This document shows positions 1-11,191 of a stretch of DNA of 64,000 bases, one piece after another (the first letter of the stretch is position 1; each line of letters starts with the position of its first letter). The notes beneath the pieces are model-generated. The model saw only the letters and a list, made by a program, of their open reading frames with translations. It had not been told where the DNA came from and made no database searches. Source of the stretch: Cephalopachus bancanus (Eukaryota > Chordata > Mammalia > Primates > Tarsiidae); NCBI GenBank assembly GCA_027257055.1, contig JAPVLO010000233.1, forward strand, positions 62,001 through 126,000, written 5' to 3'. Both the position numbers and the translations under genes were made by a program.

Positions 1-291
1 CACACTCTCTTATATCCTTATTCTGGTAAGTAATTTTTTAAATTAAATTACACTTACATTTTTAAAAAAATTAGAACAAGAACTACCCTAATAAAATAGT
101 TACACATCTGATTTGACAATTAGAACTCTTTTTTTAAAAAAACCTCTAAATCTTAAAAAGTTTAACTTATTTATCTAGTTTTAAAAATATATTCTGATGA
201 AGCAAAACTAAAAGTATCCCAAAACACTGCCTTTATCTTTAAAGAAAGGTGCTCCAAGTTGAAGTAGGTTGAATCCATTTCCAAGGATATG

Positions 292-1095
292 AAAGAATAG
301 TGTTAATACACTGTCCTTTGAATGCCAAAAAAAAAAAAAAAAAGATTTTGAAAAGTGCGAATGCTTTATAATAGCTAAAGTAGGATTGATAGATGAGCAA
401 GTCAGTCAAGTCAACATTAAATTCAAAAGTTGAGGAAAATTTGACATATAATCCTGATTTTGTGATTAAAAGAGTATATATAGAGCTTAAAGTCAGGAGA
501 CACTTTACCTTATTGAAACACCTGGTACAACTGCACTAAAGCTTAGTAATGAGGTTATAAGTGATACTTTTGCTCCAAAACACACTTTGAAAAAAAATAA
601 GATGAACTCCAGCTCCTTCTCCGGGACCTTCAATATGCTATGAACAACTCAACCTTTTTGACACACAGAACCACAGGGATAACAGTGTAAGTAAACAGAA
701 AAGAATGGTGCAAGTACACTGTACTTTCAGTGCCCCCCAAAAAGGATTTTTAATGGCAAATGCTTTATAATAGCTGAAGTAGGATTAAAAATGAACAAGT
801 AAATCCAGCACTTAAATTCAAATGTTAAGTAAAACAAGACTTGACAGACAATCCCAATTTTGTGACCTAAAAGAATATATGCAGAATTTAAAGAGATACT
901 TTAACTTTTTGGAAAAAAAAAACAAAAACTACATGAAATGCCTAGTCATGAGGTTATAAGTGATACCTTGACCCCAAAACACACTTTGGGAAAAATAAAA
1001 TGAATCCTGACTCCTTCTTCAGGAGCTTCAAGATGATGTGAACAACTCAACCTTTCTGACACACAGAACCACAGGGATAACAGTGTGAGTAAAGA
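292..1095. repeat. Two-unit direct tandem duplication (~400 bp units)
   Basis: Unit 1 (about 292-696) and unit 2 (about 697-1,095) run in parallel. Both contain AATGCTTTATAATAGCT, TGAGGTTATAAGTGATAC and CCACAGGGATAACAGTGT in the same order. Copy B (32,770-33,165) has only one unit, so the duplication is specific to copy A. Confidence 0.8.
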
Positions 1096-1178
1096 CCCTT
1101 GGTGTAGCAACTGCGCAGCCAAGACCAGTGTGGATTACACTGTGCTGTCAAGATGAGGGGCAGGAAAAGTGGCCCAAC
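997..1178 (+). repeat. Left arm of 182-bp perfect inverted repeat
   Basis: This arm is the exact reverse complement of 1,555-1,736 over its whole length by eye. It lies at the position syntenic with copy B (33,065-33,240), so it is the original copy and the other arm is the derived one. Confidence 0.9.
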
Positions 1179-1554
1179 TAGAGAGCTTCTGCAGCAACCC
1201 TCCACCTGTGACTGGGAGAAACTGTCAGCACAGGAGGCCACAGGGTGACCTGACTCTACCCCCGGTGAGCCTCCCAGAGCCCGTCCTCCTCAGCGGCCTG
1301 GGCCTTCTCCCTGGAGTCAGGATGTGCCCACCTGTCGGAGACCTGCTCCAGTGGGATCGGGCCCAAAAGGGAGGTGAGAGAAGCAGCGATAGACAGAGAC
1401 CACACACCTTCAATGAGGATGGCAATCACTGCAAAACTTTATTGCTCATGAGGCTATATTTATAATGCTCTTTTTGGCATAATCTTAACATTACACGTAT
1501 ATTTTTCCAACTAGTTACAATTTAAAACAACATGTGATATCCAAAACCCCTTCA

Positions 1555-1736
1555 GTTGGGCCACTTTTCCTGCCCCTCATCTTGACAGCACAGTGTAATC
1601 CACACTGGTCTTGGCTGCGCAGTTGCTACACCAAGGGTCTTTACTCACACTGTTATCCCTGTGGTTCTGTGTGTCAGAAAGGTTGAGTTGTTCACATCAT
1701 CTTGAAGCTCCTGAAGAAGGAGTCAGGATTCATTTT
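1555..1736 (-). repeat. Right arm of 182-bp inverted repeat, inside LTR U3
   Basis: This is an exact inverted copy of flanking host sequence 997-1,178, sitting about 100 bp upstream of the LTR TATA box. Arms of equal length (182) and no visible mismatch imply a recent copying event after the LTR inserted. Confidence 0.85.
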
Positions 1737-2060
1737 TAATCTTTAATGGTCTAAACAAAAATGTCTATTATTTATGTTAACCTTTAACTTTATATTGCTT
1801 ATGCATCTATTTAATATTTTACAACTATAGCAGCAAATATTAGCTTATGCCCCTAAGGTGTGAAACCTGCTGACGTAAGGCAAGTCTTTTTTACTCCTTT
1901 AAGGAATGTTTCTTAACTTCTCTATTCCATCTTAACTTCTCTATTCTATCTTATAAATCTTATTCTGTACTGTAACTGTTTAAATTTTTATATCTATAAT
2001 TTTTTCTATTTCTATTATTTATCTTACTTATACTTTATATCATCTATGATTTATATACTA

Positions 2061-2830
2061 TTAACCAACACCATATCTTGTGTCCCGCTTCACACATACT
2101 TTCTTTTTCTGTTCCCACAGGATTTTAGCCTTTTCAGACATAATCAGAGGTTCACTACACTTTATCTGCTCCCAGGTGGAAACCTCACTGGCTGTGATCC
2201 TGCGTCCATTTATCCAAAACCATCTAACAAAATTCTTATCATAAACACCAGTATATGGTAAAAATGGGTCAAACCAATCTAAATTCTGCATACTACTTTT
2301 CCCTCTAAGCGCCCACCATATTCTATCATTAATTTTATATCCAACATAATTATCGATTTTCACTATAAACATAACTTGTCTATTTGATTTAATATCTCTA
2401 GTGCGTCTATGAAGAAAAAGTGGAATAGTGAAACTATTCCTACAAAATAATTAAACTGTTTACTGTTTCTCTAGAATGGCCTGTCCTGCTGTGTTCAATT
2501 CTGGGAAAGATTTCTTTATGTTCTCATACAAGGGTGAAACAAGTATTGTCTCAGCTGGGCGGGGGGAGAGAAGCAGAAATCTGCCTTATTATGGTTAGAG
2601 GATTGTTTAAAAGAAGATCATTAACTAATGACCTTTGGACATCATGTCTAGTTTCGGTTGATCCGTAGAATTGGGTTTCATTCAAAACAGAGAGTTTAAT
2701 AGATAAAATTTTAACAAACATCGAGGATAAACATGTCATGAAACTTAATGCCATGAGGAGCATACATTGTTGTTTTTTCCAGGGCCGTCTGAAGTCCCTC
2801 TGCCTTCCCTTCCATGGGGCTCTGCCAATT
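2061..2830 (-). pseudogene. Sag (superantigen)-like ORF remnant inside LTR U3
   Basis: Two minus-strand stretches lie in the U3 position where MMTV carries sag. The upstream stretch (about 2,551-2,830) encodes a basic cytoplasmic-like segment, then one hydrophobic span (about 2,707-2,766) and an N-glycosylation sequon NET (2,674-2,682). That is a type II membrane layout as in Sag. The downstream stretch (2,061-2,440) contains the pattern LPYTGxYDxNFxRW (2,220-2,261), which I recognise as the conserved C-terminal region of Sag proteins. In MMTV, Sag is a T-cell superantigen presented on MHC class II. Here the frame is broken by a stop near 2,550 and further stops and shifts between the two parts, so no intact product is expected. 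An alternative is an env remnant, but position, topology and motif favour Sag. Confidence 0.6.
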
Positions 2831-3727
2831 CCATGGTTTTCACCAGTGGCTCTGCCTGCCTGATGAAGTGGGTATGCTTCAGGCAGCTTCAGAACTGGCA
2901 CCTGTAAGATTATGGCTCCCAACACCCATCTCCACCCAGAGTCTCTCTCCAAGGCTACCCATCTTCAACACTCCATCATGGCAGGAAGTCCCTGGCCATC
3001 TGCTCATGGCCCACCTCCACTGGACTCCCCCAAAACACTCTTCACAAAGCTCCCAGCCTTGCCCCTCATCTGCACCTCTGTGTTCCATAACACCAAAGTG
3101 GCAGGAGAAGGAGCACACATCCCCAGCCCCTGGTCACCCAGGGCAGCCTCTGTGTTTCTCTTTAAAAGTCTCCTACCAGGGGCAAGACCAAGTTCAGGGG
3201 CTCTTCCCTGCATGGAAAAGTGTTGACCCAGCAAGCAGCCAAATGCACTGACCAGTTAAAGCACCCACTTCCTCCTCCTGGGCCCTCCCTGGAAGTCACC
3301 AACTCCCGCCCCTGCCCAGGGTCATCCTTGAACTTTAGCTCTGACATCCACTTCTTGAAGTCCACTTCCTGGCCTACAGTCTTCACTCTTGAGTTCTCCA
3401 ACCTGTCCCATCCCCATCCCCCTGGGCCTCTCACTTGCATCCATGAGCACACACCTATCACCATCCCAACCTGTCCAGGCAAACCCTCAACCACGACTGT
3501 CACCTTCGCCTGCTCCTCCCCACACACGCTGCCCTCATGCCCTGCACTGCCAGGCCAAGCGAGCCCACCCAGCCGCCGCCCTCACCAGCCCCACAGTGCC
3601 ACCACAATCCTGCAGGCGCCTTGAGGCTGCCTGCCTTTCAGCTGGCTGGCCATGCTATTGCTGTCACCTTCATCCTCAAAGGAGGACACTCCCTTGACCA
3701 TGCACTGGCAGAGAGAGATACAAGCGT

Positions 3728-4320
3728 TGTACCCGAATCCTGAATCCGAAAGACCACCAAAGAGCCAGCTGCGATGCAAATCACATGAGGGTCTTTATTC
3801 AGGCTTGAGTCTGGGCTCACGTCTGTAACAAGTGTGGCAGTACAGGAACGAGAGCCCTGACCTAGTACAGCAAGTGGTTTATATACACAGTTGCGAGGGA
3901 AGGGCTGGGCGTGACTGGTTTTTCCTAGGCTTGAGACATTGTTCAATTAGAAGAGAGCATGACGTAGAAAACAAAGTCCACGGACCTTGCATAATTAGTT
4001 CTCAATTCGGTCCGCAGTGATGTCGGGGGACAGGAGTGCTTGAGATTGGTGGGTTCGCTTTTGACTTGCGCGGGCGTGGGCTTGGTTGCCCGTGATTGAT
4101 TACTAATGGCTACACGGGCAGAGTGGAGTTAGTTAAGCCACCTGGAATGTTAGACAAGCTGCAGTTTACACAGTCACTGTGACTGTGCATAAATCAGCTC
4201 GGGCATACAAGCAGGTTTGAAATAACACAGAGCCCACCAGAAGAGTGGCTGGCACCACAGAGCCCACCATAATTCAAGCAAAGGAATGTCCGGGAGGGGC
4301 GTATTGCTTAACATTCACAC
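3728..4320 (-). mobile_element. LTR, gammaretrovirus-like (class I), minus strand
   Basis: On the minus strand this contains TATATAAACC (about 3,878-3,887), then AATAAAG (about 3,793-3,799), then a U5 ending in ...GGGTACA at 3,728. The U5 is rich in TGGTGGTCTTT, resembling gammaretroviral U5. The outer end is less certain (TGTTAAGC or TGTGAATG, 4,313-4,320) and I could not find a convincing target duplication. It interrupts the FOXO1-like exon remnant of copy A. Confidence 0.6.
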
Positions 4321-4486
4321 ACTGCCAGCAGTGGTTGCAGAAGCAGAAGAAGCCGGTTATTTCATTTAACATGGTTATTATGGGACAAACAAAAACTTAA
4401 CAAAGTTCTAAGTACAAACACTGCAAATATTTTGTAACTTTACGGTCACAGTTACTACCAGGCGCCTTACATATGCCTAGTCTTAC

Positions 4487-4582
4487 AGGGTTTGAGGTAG
4501 GGATTTAAAAAATACAGCAAACGTGAGGTAGGGGTTTATAAAATACAGTAAGCGTGAGGTAGAAATTCATATAGTAAACGTT
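4487..4582 (+). repeat. Short tandem repeat, ~26-33 bp x 3
   Basis: Three degenerate units share TGAGGTAG...ATACAG(C/T)AA(A/G)CG at about 4,491-4,523, 4,524-4,554 and 4,555-4,580. Confidence 0.7.
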
Positions 4583-4599
4583 TCTTTCATAGCAAGTAT

Positions 4600-5714
4600 A
4601 GTTCTTTTGACTCTTTCACAAGCATTTTCAGATTCTCTCCCACCCTAACAGCCTTGGTGGGAATATAATTCACACCCATGACATCCTTCTCAGCACAATG
4701 GTAATTTAATACAATGGGATAAGTCTTTGTATAATTCTGACTTAATTTTGTTTCTTCTCCACACTGCCAACTCATAAGGGTTGTGAGCACCTGGCTTAAT
4801 CACCAATGTAACCTAATATTTGCCATGGCATACTCTACGTGGTGTATCATAGGTAGCTAGTAAAATACTCATCACATAAAAAAATAAGTGCACAAATAAA
4901 CCATTGTCAAAGAACAGTAAGATTAGCTGTCGCAAGTGACTGCTGACCACTGCAGCTCCCCCCTCCCGCCAGCTGACACCATTGACTTGGTGGTTCTGGC
5001 CATTCCTGTGCCCCATGCAAGTCATGAGTACCCTGCAGATGTCTGGTTGGGAGCTGCAGATGCATCTAGGGCTCACACGGCTACTTTTATCAGGGTCTAT
5101 AGGTGTAATGTGGATTCATAAAAATCATTTTTACCTCCAACCAGAGAGGTAGTTCTGGCACAAACATACAGAGAGAGCCAGAGAAACTCAAGTTCTCATG
5201 TAACACATTGGCTTTGCATGGACCTTGTGTGCCAAACTGTGCACTCCCTGTGAAAAGTCCTCTTCCATTTGCAAAGTGTATTAACTACGTGTCTCTGATT
5301 CTTTAACCCTCGGGCCTTGCTGACCCAAGGGAGGCTAATCAGCTCCTAGAAGAGGCAAATGCTTCGCATGTGAGTGTGCCTTTCACATGCAAACCAACCA
5401 CTCCAGATTCCTGATCACATGTCCTGATCACCCCAGGGCCAAACACCAGACAAGTGGGGACAGCTGCCCCAAGCCTGTTTACCATTACTTCCCAGAGACA
5501 TCACACTAGACCTTTGGGCCATGTTTTCCCTTGCTCCCTTTGCCTCCTGGCCAGCGCTGATGCTTCTGCTTGGACCTTCCATGGTGTGGCGTGCTTCCTT
5601 CTCTTGGCATCTGAGAGCATAACCTGCCATGTTTTCTTTGTTTTTTCTTTTAGAGCCATGGGATATACATAAGGATTTGTTCTGCACCCACCCCGCCCCT
5701 GCAGTGAGCGCTGC
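4600..5714. other. Unassigned intergenic sequence
   Basis: I see no gene, RNA or repeat family I can name here. Short ORFs on both strands show no family resemblance. Confidence 0.4.
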
Positions 5715-5985
5715 ACCCAGTGGGTGGTTTTGTGTCCCTTATCTTTCCTTCCCCCTGCCCTTTTAGCAGTGCCCAGTGTCTGTTGTTTCATGCTTGTGCC
5801 CGTGTGTGCCCAGTGCTTAGTGCCCCCTTATAAGTGAGAGCGTGTGCCATTCACTGTCTTACTTCTGTGACAGTCACTTAGAATGATAGATAGCCTCCAG
5901 TTGCATCCATGTGGCTGGGATGGACACGATTTGGTTCTTCTTTAATGTCCCATGTTTTCATGGCAATTATCTTTTAACCTATGGA
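5715..5985 (-). mobile_element. L1 3'-end fragment, antisense
   Basis: The sequence follows the antisense L1 3' end: CAGTGTCTGTTGTTTCATG, then ...CTTATAAGTGAGAGCGTGTG..., then TAGCCTCCAGTTGCATCCATG and ...CATGTTTTCATGG. It is a 5'-truncated, old copy. Confidence 0.7.
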
Positions 5986-6040
5986 CATCACTTTACCTGG
6001 ATAATAATATAATAAAACCTGTATTTAAAAACACCAAGTT

Positions 6041-6337
6041 GGTTGGGCTCAGTGGCGCAGTCTGTAATCCCAGCACTTTGGAAGGCCGAGGCGTGTGGAT
6101 TGCCTGAGCCTGCGGGTTCAAGATCCGCCCAGGCAACTTGGTGAGACCTCGTCTCTACAATAAATAAAAAACTAGTCAGGCGTGGTAGCACGCACCTGTG
6201 GTTCCAGCTACTTGGAAGGCTGAGGCGGAAGGATCGCCAGAGCCCAGCAGGTCGAGGCTGCGGTGGCCGGGAGCATCCACTGCACTCCAGTCTGGGTGAC
6301 AGAGTGAGACTTCTACTCAAAAAAAAAAAAAAAAAAA
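6041..6337 (+). mobile_element. Alu SINE
   Basis: Dimeric Alu ending in a poly(A) tail; lineage consensus with CCAGTCTGGGTGACAGAG. Confidence 0.9.
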
Positions 6338-6482
6338 CACACACTAAGTCATAAGCCTGGGGTCTTCATCTCCACAGAGGGCCTACTTTTCTCTACACAG
6401 GGCAGACACCTGTTTTAATGTACACAAAGTGCCCACAGAAGTAAAACACTATCTGGATCATACCAATAAAAAATTATAAACC

Positions 6483-6770
6483 GCCGGGCTTGGTGGCTCA
6501 GCCTGCAATCCTGTGCCTTTGGGAGGCTGAGGTGAGTGGATTGCCTGAGCCCGTGGGTTTGAGACCCGCCTGGGCAGCGAGACCTCATCTCTACAATAAA
6601 TCAAAAAATCAGCCGGGCATGGTAGCGCATGCCTGTAATTCCGGATACTTGGAAGGCTGAGGCGGAAGGATCGCCGGAGCCCAGCATGTCGAGGCTGCGG
6701 TGGCCAGGAGTGGCCACTGCACTCCAGTCTGGGCGACAGAGTGAGACTCCAACTCAAAAAAAAAAAAAAA
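6483..6770 (+). mobile_element. Alu SINE with 8-bp target duplication
   Basis: Starts GCCGGGCTTGGTGGCTCAGCC and ends in poly(A). TTATAAAC occurs at 6,474-6,481 and again at 6,771-6,778. Confidence 0.92.
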
Positions 6771-7598
6771 TTATAAACAGAGCTTTAAAAAAAAGTTTAT
6801 TCAGGCCATTAACTTGAAGTTTTCTATGACCCTAAGAAATTACCAGTGTCTCCCAGTTGAGTGGTTTCTTTTTAATTTAAACCAAGTGGTGGTGGTTATA
6901 CAGAAGGACCTGGAGCCCTGTCCTCATCAAACATAGTTGAATCACATCAGACGATAGCTGTGGCATGTTCTTATGCAGCCTAGATGTTGTGTTTCTAACT
7001 CATTGTCTTTTGAATGGTTTCAATCCTGAGGAAAGCCTGAAAGAATATTTCCACTTTTTTTGCATATAGACTCTTCAAATATTCTGCCCCTGCTAACTAC
7101 CCTGGATGCATTTGACCTGCCCTAATTTCCTTTGGAATTACTCTTGCACTGTTCAAACCTTCTCTACCACCTGTTGCCACTTTTATATTAGCCGCATCCT
7201 AATTCCTAGGAGGCCATCTTAGCATCCTGAAATGCTCTTTGGGCTGCTGGGAATAAAGTCTTCAAAGACTATGATCAAGCTTTTTTTGGAGATAATTTAT
7301 TGGCTTGGTTGAAGGGTAGGGAGGAATCAATACAGTATAGTCTCAGATTGTTCTGGCTCTTTAATATTTTTTGCTAGTCAAGTCTACTTTGACAAAGTCT
7401 GGTTTGGCAGGTTTCCTCTAAAATTAGGTGCCTCTAAAAGTGATTGTAACTTTAAGGCAGAGAGACTTTATCTCCCACTGTCAATTTCCTGGTAGGGGCA
7501 GATCATGACTATTTTCTTCTCTGGTTTCCTTCCTCAGACTTATGGCAGGTCAGGTTTTCTCCCTAGGAGCTGGAAATTTTCTACTTTACAGACTAGTT
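6771..7598. other. Unassigned intergenic sequence
   Basis: No gene or nameable repeat was seen between the Alu at 6.48 kb and the solo LTR at 7.6 kb. Confidence 0.4.
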
Positions 7599-8048
7599 TG
7601 TGGTAGAGAGGGGCTAAAAAAAGTTAAAATTATTCCTTTTAATGATCAAACTGCAAGCTCCAAAACTTGCTAGACATGGGGCTTGAGAAAACCAAATAGC
7701 CAAAGGTCGCTTTCCTGGAAATGCAAAATAGTAATCCATTCACAACCTTACCCCCACATCCTCTCTTTGTGAGGTTATCAGTTTACAACCCTTGCTTGTC
7801 ATGTGTACGCTGGAGACAATTTGTTCTTTGAAAATCTGCTTTTGCTAAGTACCACCTTGTAAATTACAAAGAAAAACATATAGCCATGCAACCCTTCCCC
7901 CTCCCTTACCTAAACTAACAGATAAAACCCCTCTCCTCTTTGGGTTGCTCAGCCTTGGAGCATTAGCCCACTGAGTCACACAGGTGCTAATAAACTGCTA
8001 CTTCCTAAGACAGCTGTGGTGTTACAGTCTTTCTGTTTTCCTGCAACA
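7599..8048 (+). mobile_element. Solo LTR, same family as the 22-29 kb provirus
   Basis: The 450-bp element starts TGTGGTAGAG and ends CCTGCAACA. It is bounded by a 4-bp target duplication AGTT (7,595-7,598 and 8,049-8,052). The core matches the provirus LTR: TTGTTCTTTGAAAATCTG, CCCTTACCTAAAC, a TATA-like GATAAAACC and TAATAAA followed by ctgctacttcct. It is more diverged than the provirus LTRs, so older. Confidence 0.85.
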
Positions 8049-9436
8049 AGTTGTCTTGCTTTTTTGTTTTGTTTTTTCTCCCCCTATGGTGAAAATTGGT
8101 TGAGCTGCACATTTCTGTTCTTGGTCACAAACTTTCTGCTACAACACTGCCATTTCTCCCCAGATTTGGAAATGTTGGAAGAGCTTTAACATGGGAGTAC
8201 TTATTCTTCCACCTCATCTTCTTTTCATATTTTGTCATTTTCTTGGGATTATCCTTCAATATCTAAAAAGGGCTGTCTTGGCATTTCCTTTTGGTATTAA
8301 ATAGAGTGACCTCATATTAGACATCTGAGCTTACAATAAATCAAGTTATCCTTGACTTAGGTGATGTGTGCACAAGGGTGACCTGACCAGACCAGCTGAT
8401 TCATTCCCATCAGTGCAACTTGGCAGGGTACCCTAACTACTGCAAGGTCTGCCCATCCTGCTCTCTGAGACAAAGAATTGATTAGTCTCAATCTGTTGTT
8501 TCCTCTAAGTATGCAGTGTCTCTGGCACGCCCATGGCTATATCTACACTCTTTACAACTGGTGGGCAGGCACAGGGAACCTGAGGGTCAATCCTGCTATG
8601 AGGCAGCAGGTTTTACCATCAGTCTCAGAGTGATATTGGGAGCTCGCAAGCAACATGGACTTGCCAAAAAATCATGGTGGAAATGATGACAACCAGGGAC
8701 TAAGTGACTTCACTTTTTGACACCCGGAAGCTTGGGATTCTTAACTGATCCTATAGAAGAAAGGGAGAGGACCTCCAATAAAGGTGTGATTAAGTTTTCC
8801 ACCAGCCCAAATATGTGAGTCTCAAAGCATATTCCATCTGATTTAAAGAAATAGGCGCAACATGGAAAGTCAGTGCTCACCAAATATGTCATGGGCTGCC
8901 CCTCTGTTCCCTAGACCTTCTCACAGCTAGGTTGGGGCCATGTGAGCTGTTAGTTCTGGGAATGGACTGGGAGTAGACATTGGCTTATCCTCCTCCCTCC
9001 CTCTCTTCCCAGCACAACAGCCATGGTGTTATTTGCTCCAGATGCAGTTGCTACAACAGGGTGGAAGGTCCCCTGGCCCAAATCAAGCCTCACAAGGGCA
9101 AGACATAAAGCTTTCTTGCATTGAGTCACTGAGATGATGCATTTGTACTAATGCACCAGTTAGCATTATTGCCCTCACTAGTACAGAAGTAAAGCAGATA
9201 CATCACACGCCTCAGTTTGTAAAACGCATGCTAAGTAAATGCAGCCATTCTCCACTCAGGGTAGTGCTATGTAACAGACGAGCTGCTCTGAAGGAAGATA
9301 CAAAGTCCAATCACTAAAAGTGGGAAACGTATGTCTGGAGTTTAAAAGAAATAAAGAATAGTGAATCTTATGCATAGAAGGTAATGAAATCATGGAAATT
9401 CTTGACATCTCCTACAGAGAGTAAAAATAGGAGATA
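8049..9436. other. Unassigned sequence with a possible MaLR-like stretch
   Basis: No gene was seen. About 8,900-9,060 loosely resembles old MaLR/MLT-type LTR sequence (GGGGCCATGTGAGCTGTTAG...), but I cannot place its limits. Confidence 0.3.
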
Positions 9437-9727
9437 GCCAATGAGCAGTGACTCATGACTGTAATCCCAGCACTTTGGGAGTCCAAGGTGAGAAAATTGC
9501 CTGAGCCCAGGAATCCAAGGCTAGCCTAGGCAACATAGCAAGGCCCCGTTCTCACAAAAAAATCAAAAAATTAGCTGGGCGTGTTAGTGCATACCTATAA
9601 ACCCAGCTACTCAGGAGGTTAAGGCAGGAGGATCACCTGAGCCCAGAAAGTCAAGCCCGCAGTGAACTGTGATCATACCACTGCACTCCAGCCTGAACGA
9701 CAGAGTGAGACCTCCAACTCAAAAAAT
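9437..9727 (+). mobile_element. Alu SINE (old)
   Basis: Diverged dimeric Alu ending CTCCAACTCAAAAAA. Confidence 0.85.
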
Positions 9728-9980
9728 ACACATATATGTATATATCTGTCCTACTCAATCCCCTTGGTACACCCAAAAGATCACTTGCAGGTATTGCCCA
9801 TAAGTGCCAAAGGATTCCCAGGTCCCTGCCTGGGGCCTTCTTTGGTTGTATGTATGTATCTATGCCCTAGGGGTTCTACCCTTGTTAAAGGATAACCCTT
9901 CCTAAAGAGCAAAATGACTTTTGTACAAAAATGTAATTGATGCCAAAAACTTACCTAACTCAATAATTGATGGGAGTGTT
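9717..9980 (+). repeat. Direct duplication, copy 1
   Basis: Collinear with 11,121-11,339 plus 11,908-12,000: TACACATATATG, CACCCAAAAGATCACTTGCA, CTGCCTGGGGCCTTCT, and AACTCAATAATTGAT. Copy 1 begins in the tail of the Alu at 9.4 kb. Confidence 0.8.
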
Positions 9981-10029
9981 AACAATACATATATATGGCA
10001 TGGAAGGAAAGAAAGACATGTGACTTCCA

Positions 10030-10250
10030 AAGTAAACCCAGGCATAGAAATCTGAGTCTTGGAAAAGAACATGGAAGTGGGAAACCTTTTACGTGCTGAT
10101 GTGGGTCCCTGAAAGATTATATGGAAGAAAGCCACTATTCTGAGCCCCTCCATGCAGGACTGTTTTATGGAAAAGAAATAAACTTATTTTGTGTTACGCC
10201 ACTAAAATTCATTTTCCGCTGCAGCCTGTCCTACTAGTCTGACAGAGTTG
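10030..10250 (+). repeat. Possible MaLR/MLT-type LTR fragment
   Basis: AAATAAACTTATTTTGTGTT followed by ACGCCACTAAAATTC resembles the R/U5 end of old MaLR LTRs. The family is tentative. Confidence 0.35.
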
Positions 10251-10499
10251 TGGCTAATGCATCTTCTGGCTATGGCAATATAATGCCTGAGCTTCTCTCC
10301 AGGGATCCAGAAGAGACAACCAAAATGACAGGATGAACGACACTGTGCCTGCTAGATTAGATCACCGCTACCAAAATGGACATGTCACATGCTGCTATGT
10401 CTCCTTCACCAATTGCAGTCAGTTCCAAACTGAGGCCGCACACCTTGGGCATCTCACTGGATGTGTCTAATAAGCATCTGGAGGGCATCTGGGCAATGT

Positions 10500-10795
10500 G
10501 TTTTTTTTTTTTTTTTTGAGTTGGAGTCTCGCTCTGTCACCCAGACTGGAGTGCAGTGGCCACTCCTGGCCACCCCAGCCTCGACCTGCTGGGCTCTGGC
10601 AATCCTTCCATCTCAGCCTTCCAAGTAGCTGGAACTACAGGCGTGCGCTACCACACCCGGCTCATTTTTGATTTATTGTAGATATGAGGTCTTGCCAAGT
10701 TGCCCAGGTGGGTCTCGAACCTGCGAGCTCAGGCAATCCACTCACCTCAGCCTCCCAAAGGCTCAGGATTACAGGCTGAGCCACCGAGCCCGGCT
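10500..10795 (-). mobile_element. Alu SINE with 9-bp target duplication
   Basis: Antisense Alu. GGCAATGTG occurs at 10,492-10,500 and 10,796-10,804. Confidence 0.93.
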
Positions 10796-11137
10796 GGCAA
10801 TGTGCTTTTAACTCTGGCACATCAGAGGTTGGGTGAGCTGGAGTTTTCTAGGGAGACCAGGCAATTCGCACAGAACTGTTCTGTTCTCATGTGATTAGGA
10901 GATACCATGTTAGAAGTCATAGAATACCCAGAGAAGGGGTCTGCTAGACTCTTTCCTTTCCATTAGTGATGACCGTGAAGCTGTCTATCTTAACCATCCA
11001 GTGCCTATTATGAAACCCACCAAATGTTCAAAGAATATTCAGCGGCCTGTAATTTTACTGCCAGAAGACTATGTGTGATAGAGAAAATTTATTAAAATGG
11101 AATTTTATTACATTCCAATTCAAAAAATACACATATA

Positions 11138-11139
11138 TA

Positions 11140-11188
<49 letters not shown>
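11138..11188 (+). repeat. (TG)n(TA)n microsatellite
   Basis: Alternating TG then TA dinucleotides. Copy 1 at 9.73 kb has only a short version. Confidence 0.95.

Positions 11189-11191
<3 letters not shown>

Larger units (their letters stand above)
1333..2924 (-). mobile_element. Solo LTR, betaretrovirus (MMTV-like)
   Basis: On the minus strand the element begins TGTTGGGAGCC (2,924 downward), the start typical of IAP-type class II LTRs, and ends ...CTCCGACA at 1,333. It is flanked by a 6-bp near-perfect target duplication, CCCACC (1,327-1,332) and CCCATC (2,925-2,930). Six bases is the size made by betaretroviral integrases. A TATA box (TATAAATA, about 1,455) is followed about 20 nt later by AATAAA (about 1,440), then a GT/CT-rich U5. 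This very short R is the layout of mouse mammary tumour virus. The LTR is unusually long (1,592 bp) because U3 holds a sag-like reading frame and a 182-bp inverted host duplication. Copy B lacks the insertion. No internal retroviral sequence is present, so it is a solo LTR. Confidence 0.75.
1..3727 (-). pseudogene. FOXO1P: FOXO1-derived segment, copy A (decayed, partial)
   Basis: This segment is collinear with 32,450-34,830 (copy B), for example 2,964-3,200 against 33,450-33,660, where most differences are CpG to TpG/CpA changes. Read on the minus strand, 3,641-3,720 encodes a decayed piece of the FOXO1 forkhead (MVKGVSSFEDEGDSNS, compare family VKSVPYFKDKGDSNS). Below that the sequence matches what follows the exon in copy B, so it represents the start of FOXO1 intron 1. 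No exon 1 upstream part remains, because the match stops next to an LTR at 3,728. It contains a tandem duplication (about 292-1,095), a 1.59-kb LTR insertion and an inverted duplication. Not coding. The FOXO1 origin is judged from recalled family sequence; the A/B relationship is seen directly. Confidence 0.75.

Noticed and set aside
1960..1982. Possible steroid-receptor half-sites in the MMTV-like LTR (GTTACAGTACAGAA)
   Set aside because: Too short and imperfect to call; the expected TGTTCT half-site was not found nearby.
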